Assembly: GCF_030317115.1 (NCBI RefSeq)
Contig: NZ_JASZYF010000026.1
Location: forward strand, 18,358-82,357
DNA from: Variovorax gracilis
Lineage (GTDB): Bacteria > Pseudomonadota > Gammaproteobacteria > Burkholderiales > Burkholderiaceae_C
Reading direction: 5' to 3'
DNA length: 64,000 bases
Positions 52,926 to 61,904 of this stretch are shown here, in pieces. The notes beneath the pieces were generated by a model. It did not search any database, was not told where the DNA came from, and was given only the letters and a program-made list of their open reading frames with translations. Within the stretch, counting starts at the first letter, position 1. Every line of letters begins with the position of its first letter. The position numbers and the translations under genes were made by a program.

Positions 52926-53864
52926 TCAGTTGTCGACGGGCCGAAGCACGTACCCGATGCGCGGGAAGTGCACATGCACGGTGCCGCTGCGCTCTCCCGT
53001 GCGCCGCAGGGTGTAGTGCGTACGCGTGGCGGCGATCAATTCGCCCTCGGTCGGCTCGGGACCGAAGCTTTCCGCCGTGATCGTGACGCGGGAGCCGAGC
53101 GGGATGCCGTGCTCGTCCTGGAAGGTGCTGTCGGACAGCAGCGTGTGCGGCGTGGAAGCAGCCGCCACATCGATCGCCTGCGCGGCGTCGAAGGTCTCCA
53201 TGGCGCCGTGGCCGATGCCGGCCATGCGGTCCAGCCAGTCGACCACGGCCGGGGTGAGTTGCAGGATGCCAGCCATCGACGGCGTGCGCTTGCGGGTGAA
53301 CCACAGCGGGTGGTAGCAGGCGAAATCCGCCACCGTCGGAAATGCGCCGAGCAGATAGTCGGTGTCATCCAGCATGTCGGACAGGCGCCGCAGGTACGAC
53401 TTGTAGGCCGCGGCAGCATCGCCCGGGCGCAGGCGCACGGCGTTGCCGCTCATCGCCTTGCGGTCTGCGCCGAAGGCTTTGGCGAGTTCCGGCGGCGCAT
53501 TGCCGAAGAGGTCGGCCGCACCCTTGCCGCTGAAGCTGTAGGCCATCGAGGCCCAGAACAGCGATGTGTCCGCCCATTGCGCCACCAGGCGCGCGAGACC
53601 CTTGCCCGGCTCCGGATAGATCGACGGCGTCGGTGCCAGATGCTCCAGCACGTCGCAGATCAGCGCGGTGTCGCAGTAGATGTCCGCACCGATCTGCAGC
53701 ACGGGCGTCTTGCGGTAGCCGCCGGTCAGCTCGACGAGGTCGGGCTTGGGCATGATCTGCGGAATGATCACCGACTTCCAGGCCAGCTTCTTGTAGCCGA
53801 GGATCAGCCGGAGCTTCTCGGAGAACGGCGAGGTCGCGTAGTGGTGGAGGATCAGGTCTGCCAT
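52926..53864 (-). CDS. GST-family protein with C-terminal extension
   Basis: A 312-residue protein. Residues 1-80 are a thioredoxin-like GST domain (HHYATSPFSEKLRLIL, GYRKTPVLQIG, YCDTALICDVLE) and 90-230 a helical GST domain. Residues 240-312 form an extra beta-rich domain (PLGSRVTITAESFGPEPTEG ...) that ordinary GSTs of 200-230 residues lack. The SPFSEK motif suggests Ser rather than Cys chemistry. The ATG at 53864 is chosen over one 9 codons upstream. It lies 23 nt after aidB. Confidence 0.88.
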   Translation of the reverse strand: MADLILHHYATSPFSEKLRLILGYKKLAWKSVIIPQIMPKPDLVELTGGYRKTPVLQIGADIYCDTALICDVLEHLAPTPSIYPEPGKGLARLVAQWADTSLFWASMAYSFSGKGAADLFGNAPPELAKAFGADRKAMSGNAVRLRPGDAAAAYKSYLRRLSDMLDDTDYLLGAFPTVADFACYHPLWFTRKRTPSMAGILQLTPAVVDWLDRMAGIGHGAMETFDAAQAIDVAAASTPHTLLSDSTFQDEHGIPLGSRVTITAESFGPEPTEGELIAATRTHYTLRRTGERSGTVHVHFPRIGYVLRPVDN

Positions 53865-53887
53865 GGAGGTCCTTCGCGGGTGCTGGA

Positions 53888-55555
53888 TCAATGAGGCTGT
53901 GCGCGCTCAATGATCGCATCGAAATCGACGCCTGTGCCCAGCGTACCGAAGGCGTGACCCCAGTCGCCCCCGAGCCGCGATGCGCAGAAGGCGCCGACGA
54001 TGGCGCCCGGCGCGGTCTGCGCGAGCAATGCGCCCTGCACTGCCAGCGCGACGTCCTGGGCCAGGCGGCGAGCTTCGGCCTCCGTGGCCATCGCCTCGAT
54101 GCGCGCGGGCAGTGCGTCGGCCACCCGGTCGAGCGCCGCGTCGACGCCCCGGGCCGGTGCCAGCTCATGCGCAAGTGCGGCGACGACATCGCCCTTGCGC
54201 AGGCCGCGCAGCAGGTCGAGCGCAATGATGTTGCCGGCGCCTTCCCAGATCGAGTTGAGTGGCATCTCACGATAGACGCGGGCCATCACGCCTTCGCCGC
54301 CCTCTTCCACATAGCCGTTGCCGCCCAGGCATTCCATCGCTTCCTGCGCAAAGTGGCTGCCGCGCTTGCAGATCCAGAACTTGGCGACCGGCGTGAGCAA
54401 TCGCGCCATCAGGCGCTCGTGCTCGTCGGCCTGGTGATCGAAGGCGCGCGCGAGGCGGATCGCAAGGGCGGTCGCGGCTTCGCTTTCGAGCGCGAGGTCG
54501 GCCAGCACGTTCTTCATCAGCGGCTGCGAGATCAGCGTCTTGCCGAAGGCCTGCCGTTGTGCGGTGTGGTTCAGCGCAAGGCTCAGCGCCTGCCGCATCA
54601 AGCCGCTGGTGCCGAGCGCGCAGTCGAGCCGGGTCATGGTCCCCATTTCCAGGATCTGCGGGATGCCGCGTCCCTCCTCGCCCACCAGCCAAGCGCTCGC
54701 GCCATGGAACTCGACCTCGGAACTGGCGTTGGCCTTGTTGCCGAGCTTGTCCTTCAGACGCTGGATGCGGATGGCGTTGCGGCTGCCGTCGGACAGCACG
54801 CGTGGCAGAAAGAAGCATGACAGGCCGGCCGGTGCCTGTGCCAGCACCAGGAAGGCGTCGCACATCGGCGCGGAAAAGAACCACTTGTGGCCGGTGATCT
54901 CATGGCGCTCGCCCCAGGCGTCGCTGCCGGTGCGGACCGCTCGCGTGGTGTTGGCCCGCACGTCCGAGCCGCCCTGCTTCTCGGTCATTCCCATGCCCAT
55001 GGTCACGCCGGGCTTGTCGTGCCAAGGCTTGAGAGCAGGGTCGTACCAGAGGCTGGTGAGTTTCGGCCCCCAGTCGGCATGGATGGCCGCATTGCCACGC
55101 AATGCCGGCGTCACCGCATAGCTCATCGAGATCGGGCACAGGATCGACGGCTCCAGCTCCGTGAAGAGCATGAACCCCGCTGCTCTTTGAACGTGGGGCG
55201 ACGAGCAAATCCCCTCCACCTCCGTGCCGGGGTGAGGGCTGCCCCAAGGAGCACCATGCAACCCCGCCCCGACGGCCGCCGCCATCAACGCGTGATAGCT
55301 GGGATGAAACTCCACCTCATCGACACGCCTGCCGAACCGGTCATGCGTGTGCAACGCCGGCGTATGGATGTTCGCCAGCCGCGCATGCGCCTGCATCTCC
55401 GCCGTGCCGACCACGGCGCCCAGGTGTTCAAGCGGCGCCGACTGCAAGTGGGGCGCGTTGAGCTTCAACGCATCCCGCAGCGGCCGGTTGGTCTCGAAGA
55501 GGTTGTAGCCGCTCAGCGGAGCCGGCTGGTTGAAGACCTCGTGAGTCGCATCCAT
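53888..55555 (-). CDS. aidB: AidB-like acyl-CoA dehydrogenase family protein
   Basis: A 555-residue flavoprotein that aligns along its full length with E. coli AidB, an alkylation-response protein. Conserved blocks include THEVFNQPAPL at the start, GMGMTEKQGGSDVRANTTRA, HKWFFSAPMCDAFLVLAQ, RLKDKLGNKANASSEVEF and YREMPLNSIWEGAGNI. AidB binds DNA and is thought to protect or destroy alkylating agents; its acyl-CoA substrate is uncertain. It is placed inside an acyl-CoA metabolism block rather than with ada or alkB. Confidence 0.92.
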   Translation of the reverse strand: MDATHEVFNQPAPLSGYNLFETNRPLRDALKLNAPHLQSAPLEHLGAVVGTAEMQAHARLANIHTPALHTHDRFGRRVDEVEFHPSYHALMAAAVGAGLHGAPWGSPHPGTEVEGICSSPHVQRAAGFMLFTELEPSILCPISMSYAVTPALRGNAAIHADWGPKLTSLWYDPALKPWHDKPGVTMGMGMTEKQGGSDVRANTTRAVRTGSDAWGERHEITGHKWFFSAPMCDAFLVLAQAPAGLSCFFLPRVLSDGSRNAIRIQRLKDKLGNKANASSEVEFHGASAWLVGEEGRGIPQILEMGTMTRLDCALGTSGLMRQALSLALNHTAQRQAFGKTLISQPLMKNVLADLALESEAATALAIRLARAFDHQADEHERLMARLLTPVAKFWICKRGSHFAQEAMECLGGNGYVEEGGEGVMARVYREMPLNSIWEGAGNIIALDLLRGLRKGDVVAALAHELAPARGVDAALDRVADALPARIEAMATEAEARRLAQDVALAVQGALLAQTAPGAIVGAFCASRLGGDWGHAFGTLGTGVDFDAIIERAQPH

Positions 55556-55577
55556 GGCCGGCCTCCGTGTGGCTTGT

Positions 55578-56594
55578 TCAGATCAGTTTGACCAGCTGTT
55601 TGCCGAAGTTCTTTCCCTTGAGCAGCCCCAGGAAGGCTTCGGGCGCAGATTCGATGCCCTGGGCCACCGATTCGCGCGGCCGCAACTTGCCACTCGCCAC
55701 CAGCCCGCCCAGTTCGGCCAGTGCCTCGGGCCACACCTCCATGTGCTCGCTGACGATGAAGCCTTCGAGCTTGAGCCGGTTGATCAGGAACAGTGCAGGA
55801 TTTGCCAGCGGCAGCGGCTGCCCGTCATAGCCCGCGATCATCCCGCACATCGCAATGCGCGCAAAGGCGTTGGTGCGCAAGAGCACTGCGTCGAAGATGT
55901 AGCCGCCGACATTCTCGAAGTAGCCGTCGATCCCGTTCGGGCAGGCTTCCTTGAGCGCTGCGCTCATGCTCTTGACGTCGGGGTGCTGGCGGTAGTCGAT
56001 GCAGGCGTCGAAGCCGAGTTCATCGGTGACGTATCGGCACTTGTCCGGGCCGCCGGCAATGCCCACCACCCTGCAGCCGCGCGCCTTGGCCAGCGCGCCG
56101 AAAGCGCTGCCAACCGCGCCGCTGGCGGCGGTGATGACGACCGTCTCGCCTGCCTTGGGGTTGATGATCTTCACCAGGCCGTACCAGGCAGTAACGCCGG
56201 GCATGCCGACCGCGCCGAGGTAGTGCGACAGCGGCACCTGCGTCGTGTCGACCTTCTTCAACGCGCCGGGCTGCGAGGCGTCGACCACGCTGTATTCCTG
56301 CCACCCGCCGAAGCCGACCACCTTGTCGCCCACGGCGTACTTGGGATGCTTGCTCTCGACCACTTCGCCCGCCGTGCCGCCCTGCATCACCTGGCCTAGG
56401 GGCTGCGGCTGCGCATAGCTCTTGGCGTCGTTCATGCGGCCGCGCATGTAGGGGTCAAGGCTCATGTAGTGATGGCGAACCAGCACCTGGTTGTCCTTGA
56501 GCGCGGGTGTCTCGGCGGTCACGAGCTTGAAGTTGCCGGCGACGGCTTCGCCTTCCGGGCGGTTGTCGAGGATCTGTTGTCTGTTGGTGGGCAT
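55578..56594 (-). CDS. NADPH-dependent enone reductase (MDR superfamily, CurA-like)
   Basis: A 338-residue zinc-free medium-chain reductase of the CurA/leukotriene B4 dehydrogenase type. It shows MSLDPYMRGRMNDA near residue 45, the nucleotide-binding ITAASGAVGSAFGALAKA, and FENVGG. Such enzymes reduce the double bond of enones. It lies between aidB and the thioesterase gene, 22-23 nt from each, so it is probably co-transcribed with both. Confidence 0.93.
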   Translation of the reverse strand: MPTNRQQILDNRPEGEAVAGNFKLVTAETPALKDNQVLVRHHYMSLDPYMRGRMNDAKSYAQPQPLGQVMQGGTAGEVVESKHPKYAVGDKVVGFGGWQEYSVVDASQPGALKKVDTTQVPLSHYLGAVGMPGVTAWYGLVKIINPKAGETVVITAASGAVGSAFGALAKARGCRVVGIAGGPDKCRYVTDELGFDACIDYRQHPDVKSMSAALKEACPNGIDGYFENVGGYIFDAVLLRTNAFARIAMCGMIAGYDGQPLPLANPALFLINRLKLEGFIVSEHMEVWPEALAELGGLVASGKLRPRESVAQGIESAPEAFLGLLKGKNFGKQLVKLI

Positions 56595-56616
56595 GGTGGT
56601 CTCGGTAGGAATGCAA

Positions 56617-57075
56617 TCAGTCGGTGGACGGGGGGCGCATCTCGTTGGCGCTGGCGGGGCCTGTCGGCAGACGGCGCTTCACGTACTTGAAGGTGCCGGT
56701 CGCATGCGCGCAGACGCGCTCTTGCGCGTCGTAGATCTTCGCTTCGGTGAACGCGAGCGTCGCGGTGCGGTGGAGCAGCTTGCCGCGCGCCACCAGCGGG
56801 CCTACGGAAGGCGCCATGAAGGTCGTCTTCATCTCGATGGTGACCACGCCGGTCTCGGGAGTGTCGCTGCGGGCGGCAGCGGCCATGGCGATGTCGAGCA
56901 TCGTCATGCAGGCGCCGCCGTGCGTCACGTCGAAGGTGTTCAGGTGCTCGGGCTTCGCGGTGTAGCGCAGCTCGGATTCGCCGCCTTCGAATTTCGCGAT
57001 CTCGAAGCCGAGGTGCCGCGCGAAGGGAATGCGGTCCACGTAGGACCTCAGGTTGATGTTGTCGGTCGTAGTCAT
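56617..57075 (-). CDS. PaaI family acyl-CoA thioesterase
   Basis: A 152-residue hotdog thioesterase of the PaaI group. The conserved THGGACMTMLDIAMAAAA helix and the strand VVTIEMKTTFMAP are visible. It hydrolyses acyl-CoA esters in the cytosol. The ATG at 57075 overlaps the stop of the SDR gene by 4 nt; the open frame upstream is a shadow. It is one of two PaaI-type genes in this block. Confidence 0.9.
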   Translation of the reverse strand: MTTTDNINLRSYVDRIPFARHLGFEIAKFEGGESELRYTAKPEHLNTFDVTHGGACMTMLDIAMAAAARSDTPETGVVTIEMKTTFMAPSVGPLVARGKLLHRTATLAFTEAKIYDAQERVCAHATGTFKYVKRRLPTGPASANEMRPPSTD

Positions 57076-57866
57076 GCGCCGAGCACCACGCTCACGCCGC
57101 CGTCGATGGCGAGCCACTGGCCGGTGATGTGCTTGCCCGCGTCGCTCGCGTACAGCAGCGTGACGCCCTTCAAGTCCTCGTCGTCGCCGAGACGGCCCAG
57201 CGGCGCGTGCCCGGCCATCTTCTCCTCCCCGATCGACTTGATCAGGCCGGCCGCCATCTTGGTCATGAAGAAGCCCGGGCAGATGGCGTTGACGTTGATG
57301 TTGTACTTGCCCCATTCGGCCGCCAGCGTGTGCGTGAAGCCGATCACCGCGCTCTTGGACGTGTTGTAGGCCAGAGTCTGCATCTCGGGCGGGTTGCCGT
57401 TGAGCCCGGCGATGGAGGCGATATTGATGATGCGTCCCGCCTTCTTCGGGATCATGTAGGCCCGGGCGACCTGCTGCGCCAGGATGAAATAGCCGCGCAC
57501 GTTGAGGTTCATCACCTTGTCCCAGGCCTCGACCGGATGGTCTTCGGCCGGTGCGCCCCAACTCGCGCCGGCGTTGTTCACGAGGATGTCGACGGCACCC
57601 AGGCGCTCCAGCGTCTCGGTGGCCAATCGGCGCGTGTCCTCTTCCTTGGCGCAGTCGGCCGCGATCCAGCGCGCATCGATGCCGGCGGCTTGAAGTTCGG
57701 CAGCGGCCTGTTCGAGGTCGTCAGCCTTGCGCGAACTCAGCATGACCTTCGCGCCGGCTTCGCCCAGCGCGTGCGCCATCTGCAGGCCGAGGCCGCGCGA
57801 GCCGCCGGTGACGAGTGCGACCTTGCCGGTCAGGTCGAAAAGTTTCTGAATGCTGCGTGCGGTCAT
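57072..57866 (-). CDS. Short-chain dehydrogenase/reductase (3-oxoacyl reductase-like)
   Basis: A 264-residue classical SDR. The cofactor motif TGGSRGLGLQMA is at residues 20-31, NNAGASWG follows, and the active site is YNTSKSAVIG. The CPGFFMTKM segment and GQWLAIDGG end are typical of FabG-like enzymes. It overlaps the thioesterase gene by 4 nt, so the pair is co-translated. It likely acts on an acyl-CoA or related keto compound. Confidence 0.93.
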   Translation of the reverse strand: MTARSIQKLFDLTGKVALVTGGSRGLGLQMAHALGEAGAKVMLSSRKADDLEQAAAELQAAGIDARWIAADCAKEEDTRRLATETLERLGAVDILVNNAGASWGAPAEDHPVEAWDKVMNLNVRGYFILAQQVARAYMIPKKAGRIINIASIAGLNGNPPEMQTLAYNTSKSAVIGFTHTLAAEWGKYNINVNAICPGFFMTKMAAGLIKSIGEEKMAGHAPLGRLGDDEDLKGVTLLYASDAGKHITGQWLAIDGGVSVVLGA

Positions 57867-57879
57867 GGTGTCTCCGGGA

Positions 57880-58164
57880 TCAGTGGGTTTCGTAGTCGAG
57901 CACCGTGCGCGATTCGCGCAGGCCCCCGAGGACTGCAGACACCTCAACATGCGTCGGGTGCTCCAGGTAGGCCTGCAATGCCGCCTTGTCGTCGAAGGAC
58001 GAGACGAGCACGACATCGCAGTTGGCTTCGAGGCCGTCAGTGCGGACGGCAGCCTCGAACTCGCGCATGCCGGGGACCAGGCCCTTGCAGCTGTCGAGTC
58101 TGGCCTTGAACTGGCCGGCGTCGCTGGCCTTCTTGAGCTTCCACATCACGATGTGCTTGATCAT
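57880..58164 (-). CDS. Dabb (stress-responsive A/B barrel) protein
   Basis: A 94-residue dimeric alpha-beta-barrel protein of the Dabb family, with the usual start IKHIVMWKLK, a central DVVLVSSFDD strand and the helix LQAYLEHPTHVEV. Dabb proteins have no common activity; some are small-molecule lyases or cyclases. It lies 10 nt after the two-helix membrane protein gene and 13 nt before the SDR gene, so it is an operon member. Confidence 0.92.
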   Translation of the reverse strand: MIKHIVMWKLKKASDAGQFKARLDSCKGLVPGMREFEAAVRTDGLEANCDVVLVSSFDDKAALQAYLEHPTHVEVSAVLGGLRESRTVLDYETH

Positions 58165-58174
58165 GGCGAGTCCT

Positions 58175-58372
58175 TCAATCCTTGTGGCGCGAACGAACGT
58201 AGATCAGCACGACGCCGACCGCGGTGAGCACGCCTCCGGGCACGGCCAGCGACCAGCCGATGGCCTCCTCCGTGCGTCCGGTAGCAATGCCGATGATGAT
58301 CATGAACAGCCCGCCATAGATCAGGATCCATATCCATTTCTCCAGCGCTGCGTGCGGTTTGGCTGCGGACAT
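58175..58372 (-). CDS. Small two-helix membrane protein
   Basis: A 65-residue protein with two hydrophobic helices (about 13-28 and 40-57) joined by the loop GRTEEAIG, and a basic C-terminal tail. I do not recognise a family. The ATG at 58372 shares its first base with the stop of the acyl-CoA dehydrogenase gene (TGATG), so translation is coupled. Its place inside the acyl-CoA block suggests a membrane partner, but no function can be given. Confidence 0.75.
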   Translation of the reverse strand: MSAAKPHAALEKWIWILIYGGLFMIIIGIATGRTEEAIGWSLAVPGGVLTAVGVVLIYVRSRHKD

Positions 58373-60204
58373 CAGAAAGCTTCCTCCGGCAGTGCCGTGC
58401 AAGTCGGGTCGCGCTGCTCGACCACGTTGAGCCAGGCGCCGATCTTCGGCAGTTCGTAGTTGAAAAAGTAGTCGGTCGCGCCGACGCGGCCTGCCGTGGC
58501 CGGCGACGCCTTCGCTGCATCGCGCTCCAGCGCATGCTGTGCGACGTCGAGCCAGACCCAGGCGAGCACCACATGGCCGAAGGCCTGCATGTAGGGTACG
58601 GCATTGGCCAGCGCCTCCTGCGGATTGCCGGTGGACCATGCCGCCTTCGTTGCGGAACCGATGCGTTGCAAAGACTCGCCCAGCGCTTTGGCATGGCCAG
58701 CCAGCGCAGGCACCACGGCGGCACGCTTCATCGTGCCGGCCACGCGTCCGGCCAGCAATTCCAAGCCGCGGCCGTCCTCCATCAACACCTTGCGACCCAG
58801 CAAATCCGCCGCCTGGATGCCATGCGTGCCCTCGTGGATCATGTTGAGCCGGTTGTCCCGCCAGTACTGCTCCACCGGAAAGTCGCGCGTGTAGCCGTAC
58901 CCGCCGTGGACCTGGATCGCGAGCGAGTTGGCTTCGAGGCACCATTCGCTGGGCCAGCTCTTGGCGATGGGCGTCAACACCTCCAGCAGCAGGCGCGCCT
59001 CGTCGGCGGCCTGTGCGTCGCCGGTCTTCTGCTCGTCGACCAGTCGCGCGCAGTAGAGCTCCAGCGCCAGTGCGCCCTCGCAGTACGCCTTCTGCGCGAG
59101 CAGCATGCGGCGCACGTCGGCGTGTTCGATGATCCGCACCTGCGGCTTCGCAGAGTCCTTGCCTGCGGGACCGGCGGGTCGGCCCTGCGGGCGATTCTTC
59201 GCGTACTCAAGCGAAGCGTGGTAGCCCGCCATGCCGAGCATCGTCGCCGCGGTTCCGACGCAGATGCGTGCCTCGTTCATCATGTGGAACATGCAGTGCA
59301 GGCCCTTGCCTGGCTGGCCGACCAGGTAGCCCACGGCACCGGCCTTGCCGTCCACAGGAAACTTGCCTTCGCCGAAATTGAGCAGCGTGTTGGTAGTACC
59401 GCGCCAGCCGAGCTTGTGGTTGAGGCCCGCGAGCGCCACGTCGTTGCGCTCGCCGGTCAGGCGGCCTTCGGTGTCGACCATCCTCTTGGGCACGATAAAG
59501 AGCGAAATGCCGCGCGTGCCGGGGATCAGCTTGCCGTTCTCGTCGGGAATCTTCGCCAGCACGATGTGTACGATGTTCTCGGTCAACTCGTGGTCACCGG
59601 AAGAGATCCACATCTTGTTGCCGGTGAGCCGGTAGCGAGGTCCGAGCGGATCTTCCTGGAAATCCGCACCATCGGGCACCGCACGTGTCGCGACGTCGCT
59701 GAGACTGGAACCGGCCTGCGGCTCCGACAGGCACATGGTGCCCGCCCAGCGCCCGGCGAATTCGTTCTTCGCAAACACTTCCTTCTGCATCTCGGTCCCG
59801 TGCACCATGAGCAGGTTGGCATTGCCGCTGGTGAGCATGTTGGAGCCGATGCTGACCGAGGCCATGGCGAAGAAGCTATTGGCGGCTGCCGACAAGGTGT
59901 AGGGCAACTGCATGCCGCCGATGTCGTAGTCCTGCGCCGCGCTCAGCATGCCGGATTCGACGAAGGCTTTGTGCGCATCGTGCGTGGCGCGCGGCAGGAT
60001 GACCTTTTCGCCGTCGAAGTGCGGCTCCTGCGTGTCGACGGTGCGGTTGAACGGCGCGTATTTCTCGCGCGCGATGCGCTCGCAGGTGTCGAGTACCGCG
60101 TCGAAGGTTTCGCGCGAATGGTCGGCGAATCGTTCGCGTGAGCTGAGCGACTCGGCATGCAGCCAGTCGTAGAGGAGGAAATCGAGGGTGGGACGAAGGC
60201 TCAT
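58372..60204 (-). CDS. Acyl-CoA dehydrogenase (DmdC/AcdA-like long type)
   Basis: A 610-residue FAD-dependent acyl-CoA dehydrogenase of the long type with a C-terminal extra domain, like DmdC and related enzymes. FAD and substrate motifs are MCLSEPQAGSSLSD and YRLTGNKMWISSG; the C-terminal half has AIQVHGGYGYTRDFPVEQYWRD and IHEGTHGIQAADLLGRK. The first 30 residues (LDFLLYDWL) are typical of the group. It introduces the double bond in acyl-CoA oxidation. It follows the PaaI gene by 29 nt. Confidence 0.94.
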   Translation of the reverse strand: MSLRPTLDFLLYDWLHAESLSSRERFADHSRETFDAVLDTCERIAREKYAPFNRTVDTQEPHFDGEKVILPRATHDAHKAFVESGMLSAAQDYDIGGMQLPYTLSAAANSFFAMASVSIGSNMLTSGNANLLMVHGTEMQKEVFAKNEFAGRWAGTMCLSEPQAGSSLSDVATRAVPDGADFQEDPLGPRYRLTGNKMWISSGDHELTENIVHIVLAKIPDENGKLIPGTRGISLFIVPKRMVDTEGRLTGERNDVALAGLNHKLGWRGTTNTLLNFGEGKFPVDGKAGAVGYLVGQPGKGLHCMFHMMNEARICVGTAATMLGMAGYHASLEYAKNRPQGRPAGPAGKDSAKPQVRIIEHADVRRMLLAQKAYCEGALALELYCARLVDEQKTGDAQAADEARLLLEVLTPIAKSWPSEWCLEANSLAIQVHGGYGYTRDFPVEQYWRDNRLNMIHEGTHGIQAADLLGRKVLMEDGRGLELLAGRVAGTMKRAAVVPALAGHAKALGESLQRIGSATKAAWSTGNPQEALANAVPYMQAFGHVVLAWVWLDVAQHALERDAAKASPATAGRVGATDYFFNYELPKIGAWLNVVEQRDPTCTALPEEAF

Positions 60205-60233
60205 GGATCTGTTCGCTGCGCGATCTGTGGGAT

Positions 60234-60674
60234 CTATGGAATGGATGGCGACCGGGCAATGGTGCCCTGCGCGATGGCGCAGAGCTTTTCCTCGCCGCCG
60301 GTGACCGCGAAGATCTCGCAGGTACACACGGCCTGCGATCGGCCTGCATGCACGGCCTTGGCGCGCGCGATCAGGCGCTCACCGATGGCCGGCCGGACGT
60401 AGTTGATCTTGAACTCTGCGGTGATGACCGGCACCCGCATCGCCGTGCCACCGGCAAAGGTCAGCGCGTTGTCGGCCAGGTAGCTGAGCACGCCGCCGTG
60501 GACAAAGCCGTCCTGCTGCTTGACCTTGTCGGTCACGGGCACTTGCAGGTCGATGAAGCCCGGCGACAGCGCGTGCAGTTCCGCGCCGATCAGCGCGCTG
60601 AAAGGCTGCTTCGCCAGGACCTCCCGGCCCATGGCGAGAAACTGCTCGGGTGAGGCCTGCGCTGGGGAAGCCAT
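60234..60674 (-). CDS. PaaI family acyl-CoA thioesterase
   Basis: A 146-residue hotdog thioesterase. The conserved DGFVHGGVLSYLADNALTFAG segment contains the HGG turn and catalytic acid, and ITAEFKINYVRPA is the usual central strand. The ATG at 60674 begins the domain; the longer open frame is a shadow of the thiolase gene. It lies between thiolase and acyl-CoA dehydrogenase genes and probably frees acids from CoA when acyl-CoA accumulates. Confidence 0.9.
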   Translation of the reverse strand: MASPAQASPEQFLAMGREVLAKQPFSALIGAELHALSPGFIDLQVPVTDKVKQQDGFVHGGVLSYLADNALTFAGGTAMRVPVITAEFKINYVRPAIGERLIARAKAVHAGRSQAVCTCEIFAVTGGEEKLCAIAQGTIARSPSIP

Positions 60675-60697
60675 GGCCTGGTCCGCGGGTTGCCGCG

Positions 60698-61873
60698 TCA
60701 GATGACTTCGAAAACGCCCGCCGCGCCCATGCCGCCGCCGATGCACATCGTGACGACGACCTTCTTCGCGCCGCGGCGCTTGCCTTCGATCAGCGCGTGG
60801 CCGGTGAGCCGCTGGCCGCTGACGCCATAGGGGTGGCCCACTGCGATGGCGCCGCCGTCGACGTTCAGCAACTCGGCCGGGATGCCGAGCTTGTCGCGGC
60901 AATAGATGACCTGCACCGCGAAAGCCTCGTTGAGTTCCCAGAGATCGATGTCGCTGACCTTGAGGCCAAGGCGCTTCAGCACCTTCGGGATGGCGAAGAC
61001 GGGGCCGATGCCCATTTCATCGGGCTCGCAGCCCGCGACCGCGAAGCCGAGGAAACGGCCCATCGGCTTCAGGCCCTTCTGCTCGGCGTACTTTTCATCG
61101 ACCAGCACGCAGGCGCCGCCGCCGTCGGAGAACTGGCTGGCATTGCCGGCCGAGATCAGGCCGCCGGGGATCGCCGAACGGATACCGCTGATGCCTTCCT
61201 TGGTGGTGCCGGCACGGATCCCTTCATCGTTCTCGATCGTGACTTCCTTGGTGCGCAGGCCCATGACGGGATCGGCCACGCCGGCCAGCACCGTGATCGG
61301 CGCGATCTCGTCCTTGAAGCGGCCGGCTTCCAGCGCGGCGGTGGCCTTCTGCTGGCTGGCAGCGCCGTATTCGTCCATCGCGTCGCGGCCGATGTTGTAG
61401 CGCTTGGCGACCTGCTCTGCGGTCTGCAGCATGTTCCAGTAGATCTCGGGCTTGTGCTTCACGAGCCAGGGGTCGGCCAGCATGTGCTTGTTGGCTTCGT
61501 TCTGCACGCAGGAGATGCTCTCGACGCCGCCGGCAACGTAGACCTCGCCTTCGCCGGCGATGATGCGCTGCGCCGCGGTCGCGATGGTCTGCAGGCCCGA
61601 CGAGCAGAAGCGGTTGATGGTCATGCCCGACGTGGTGATCGGCAGGCCGGCACGCAGCGCGATCTGGCGTGCGATGTTGGAACCGGTCGCGCCCTCCGGC
61701 GTGGCGCAGCCCATGATCACGTCGTCCACCGACGCGGGATCGATGCCGGCGCGCTGCACAGCATGTTGCACCGCATGGCCGCCGAGCGTGGCGCCGTGCG
61801 TCATGTTGAAGGCACCCTTCCAGCTCTTGGCGAGCGGCGTGCGGGCGGTGGAAACGATGACGGCGCTGGTCAT
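60698..61873 (-). CDS. Acetyl-CoA acyltransferase (thiolase)
   Basis: A 391-residue thiolase that cleaves 3-ketoacyl-CoA in beta-oxidation. The acyl-accepting Cys90 is in NRFCSSGLQTI, the catalytic His in VGHPYGVSGQR and the second Cys in CIGGGMGAAG near the end. The His motif is usually GHPxGxxG with L or I after P; Tyr here is a mild variation. It lies in a beta-oxidation operon with 3-hydroxyacyl-CoA and acyl-CoA dehydrogenase genes. Confidence 0.94.
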   Translation of the reverse strand: MTSAVIVSTARTPLAKSWKGAFNMTHGATLGGHAVQHAVQRAGIDPASVDDVIMGCATPEGATGSNIARQIALRAGLPITTSGMTINRFCSSGLQTIATAAQRIIAGEGEVYVAGGVESISCVQNEANKHMLADPWLVKHKPEIYWNMLQTAEQVAKRYNIGRDAMDEYGAASQQKATAALEAGRFKDEIAPITVLAGVADPVMGLRTKEVTIENDEGIRAGTTKEGISGIRSAIPGGLISAGNASQFSDGGGACVLVDEKYAEQKGLKPMGRFLGFAVAGCEPDEMGIGPVFAIPKVLKRLGLKVSDIDLWELNEAFAVQVIYCRDKLGIPAELLNVDGGAIAVGHPYGVSGQRLTGHALIEGKRRGAKKVVVTMCIGGGMGAAGVFEVI

Positions 61874-61904
61874 GGTGTGGTCCTTTGAAGAAGAGGAATG
61901 ACGG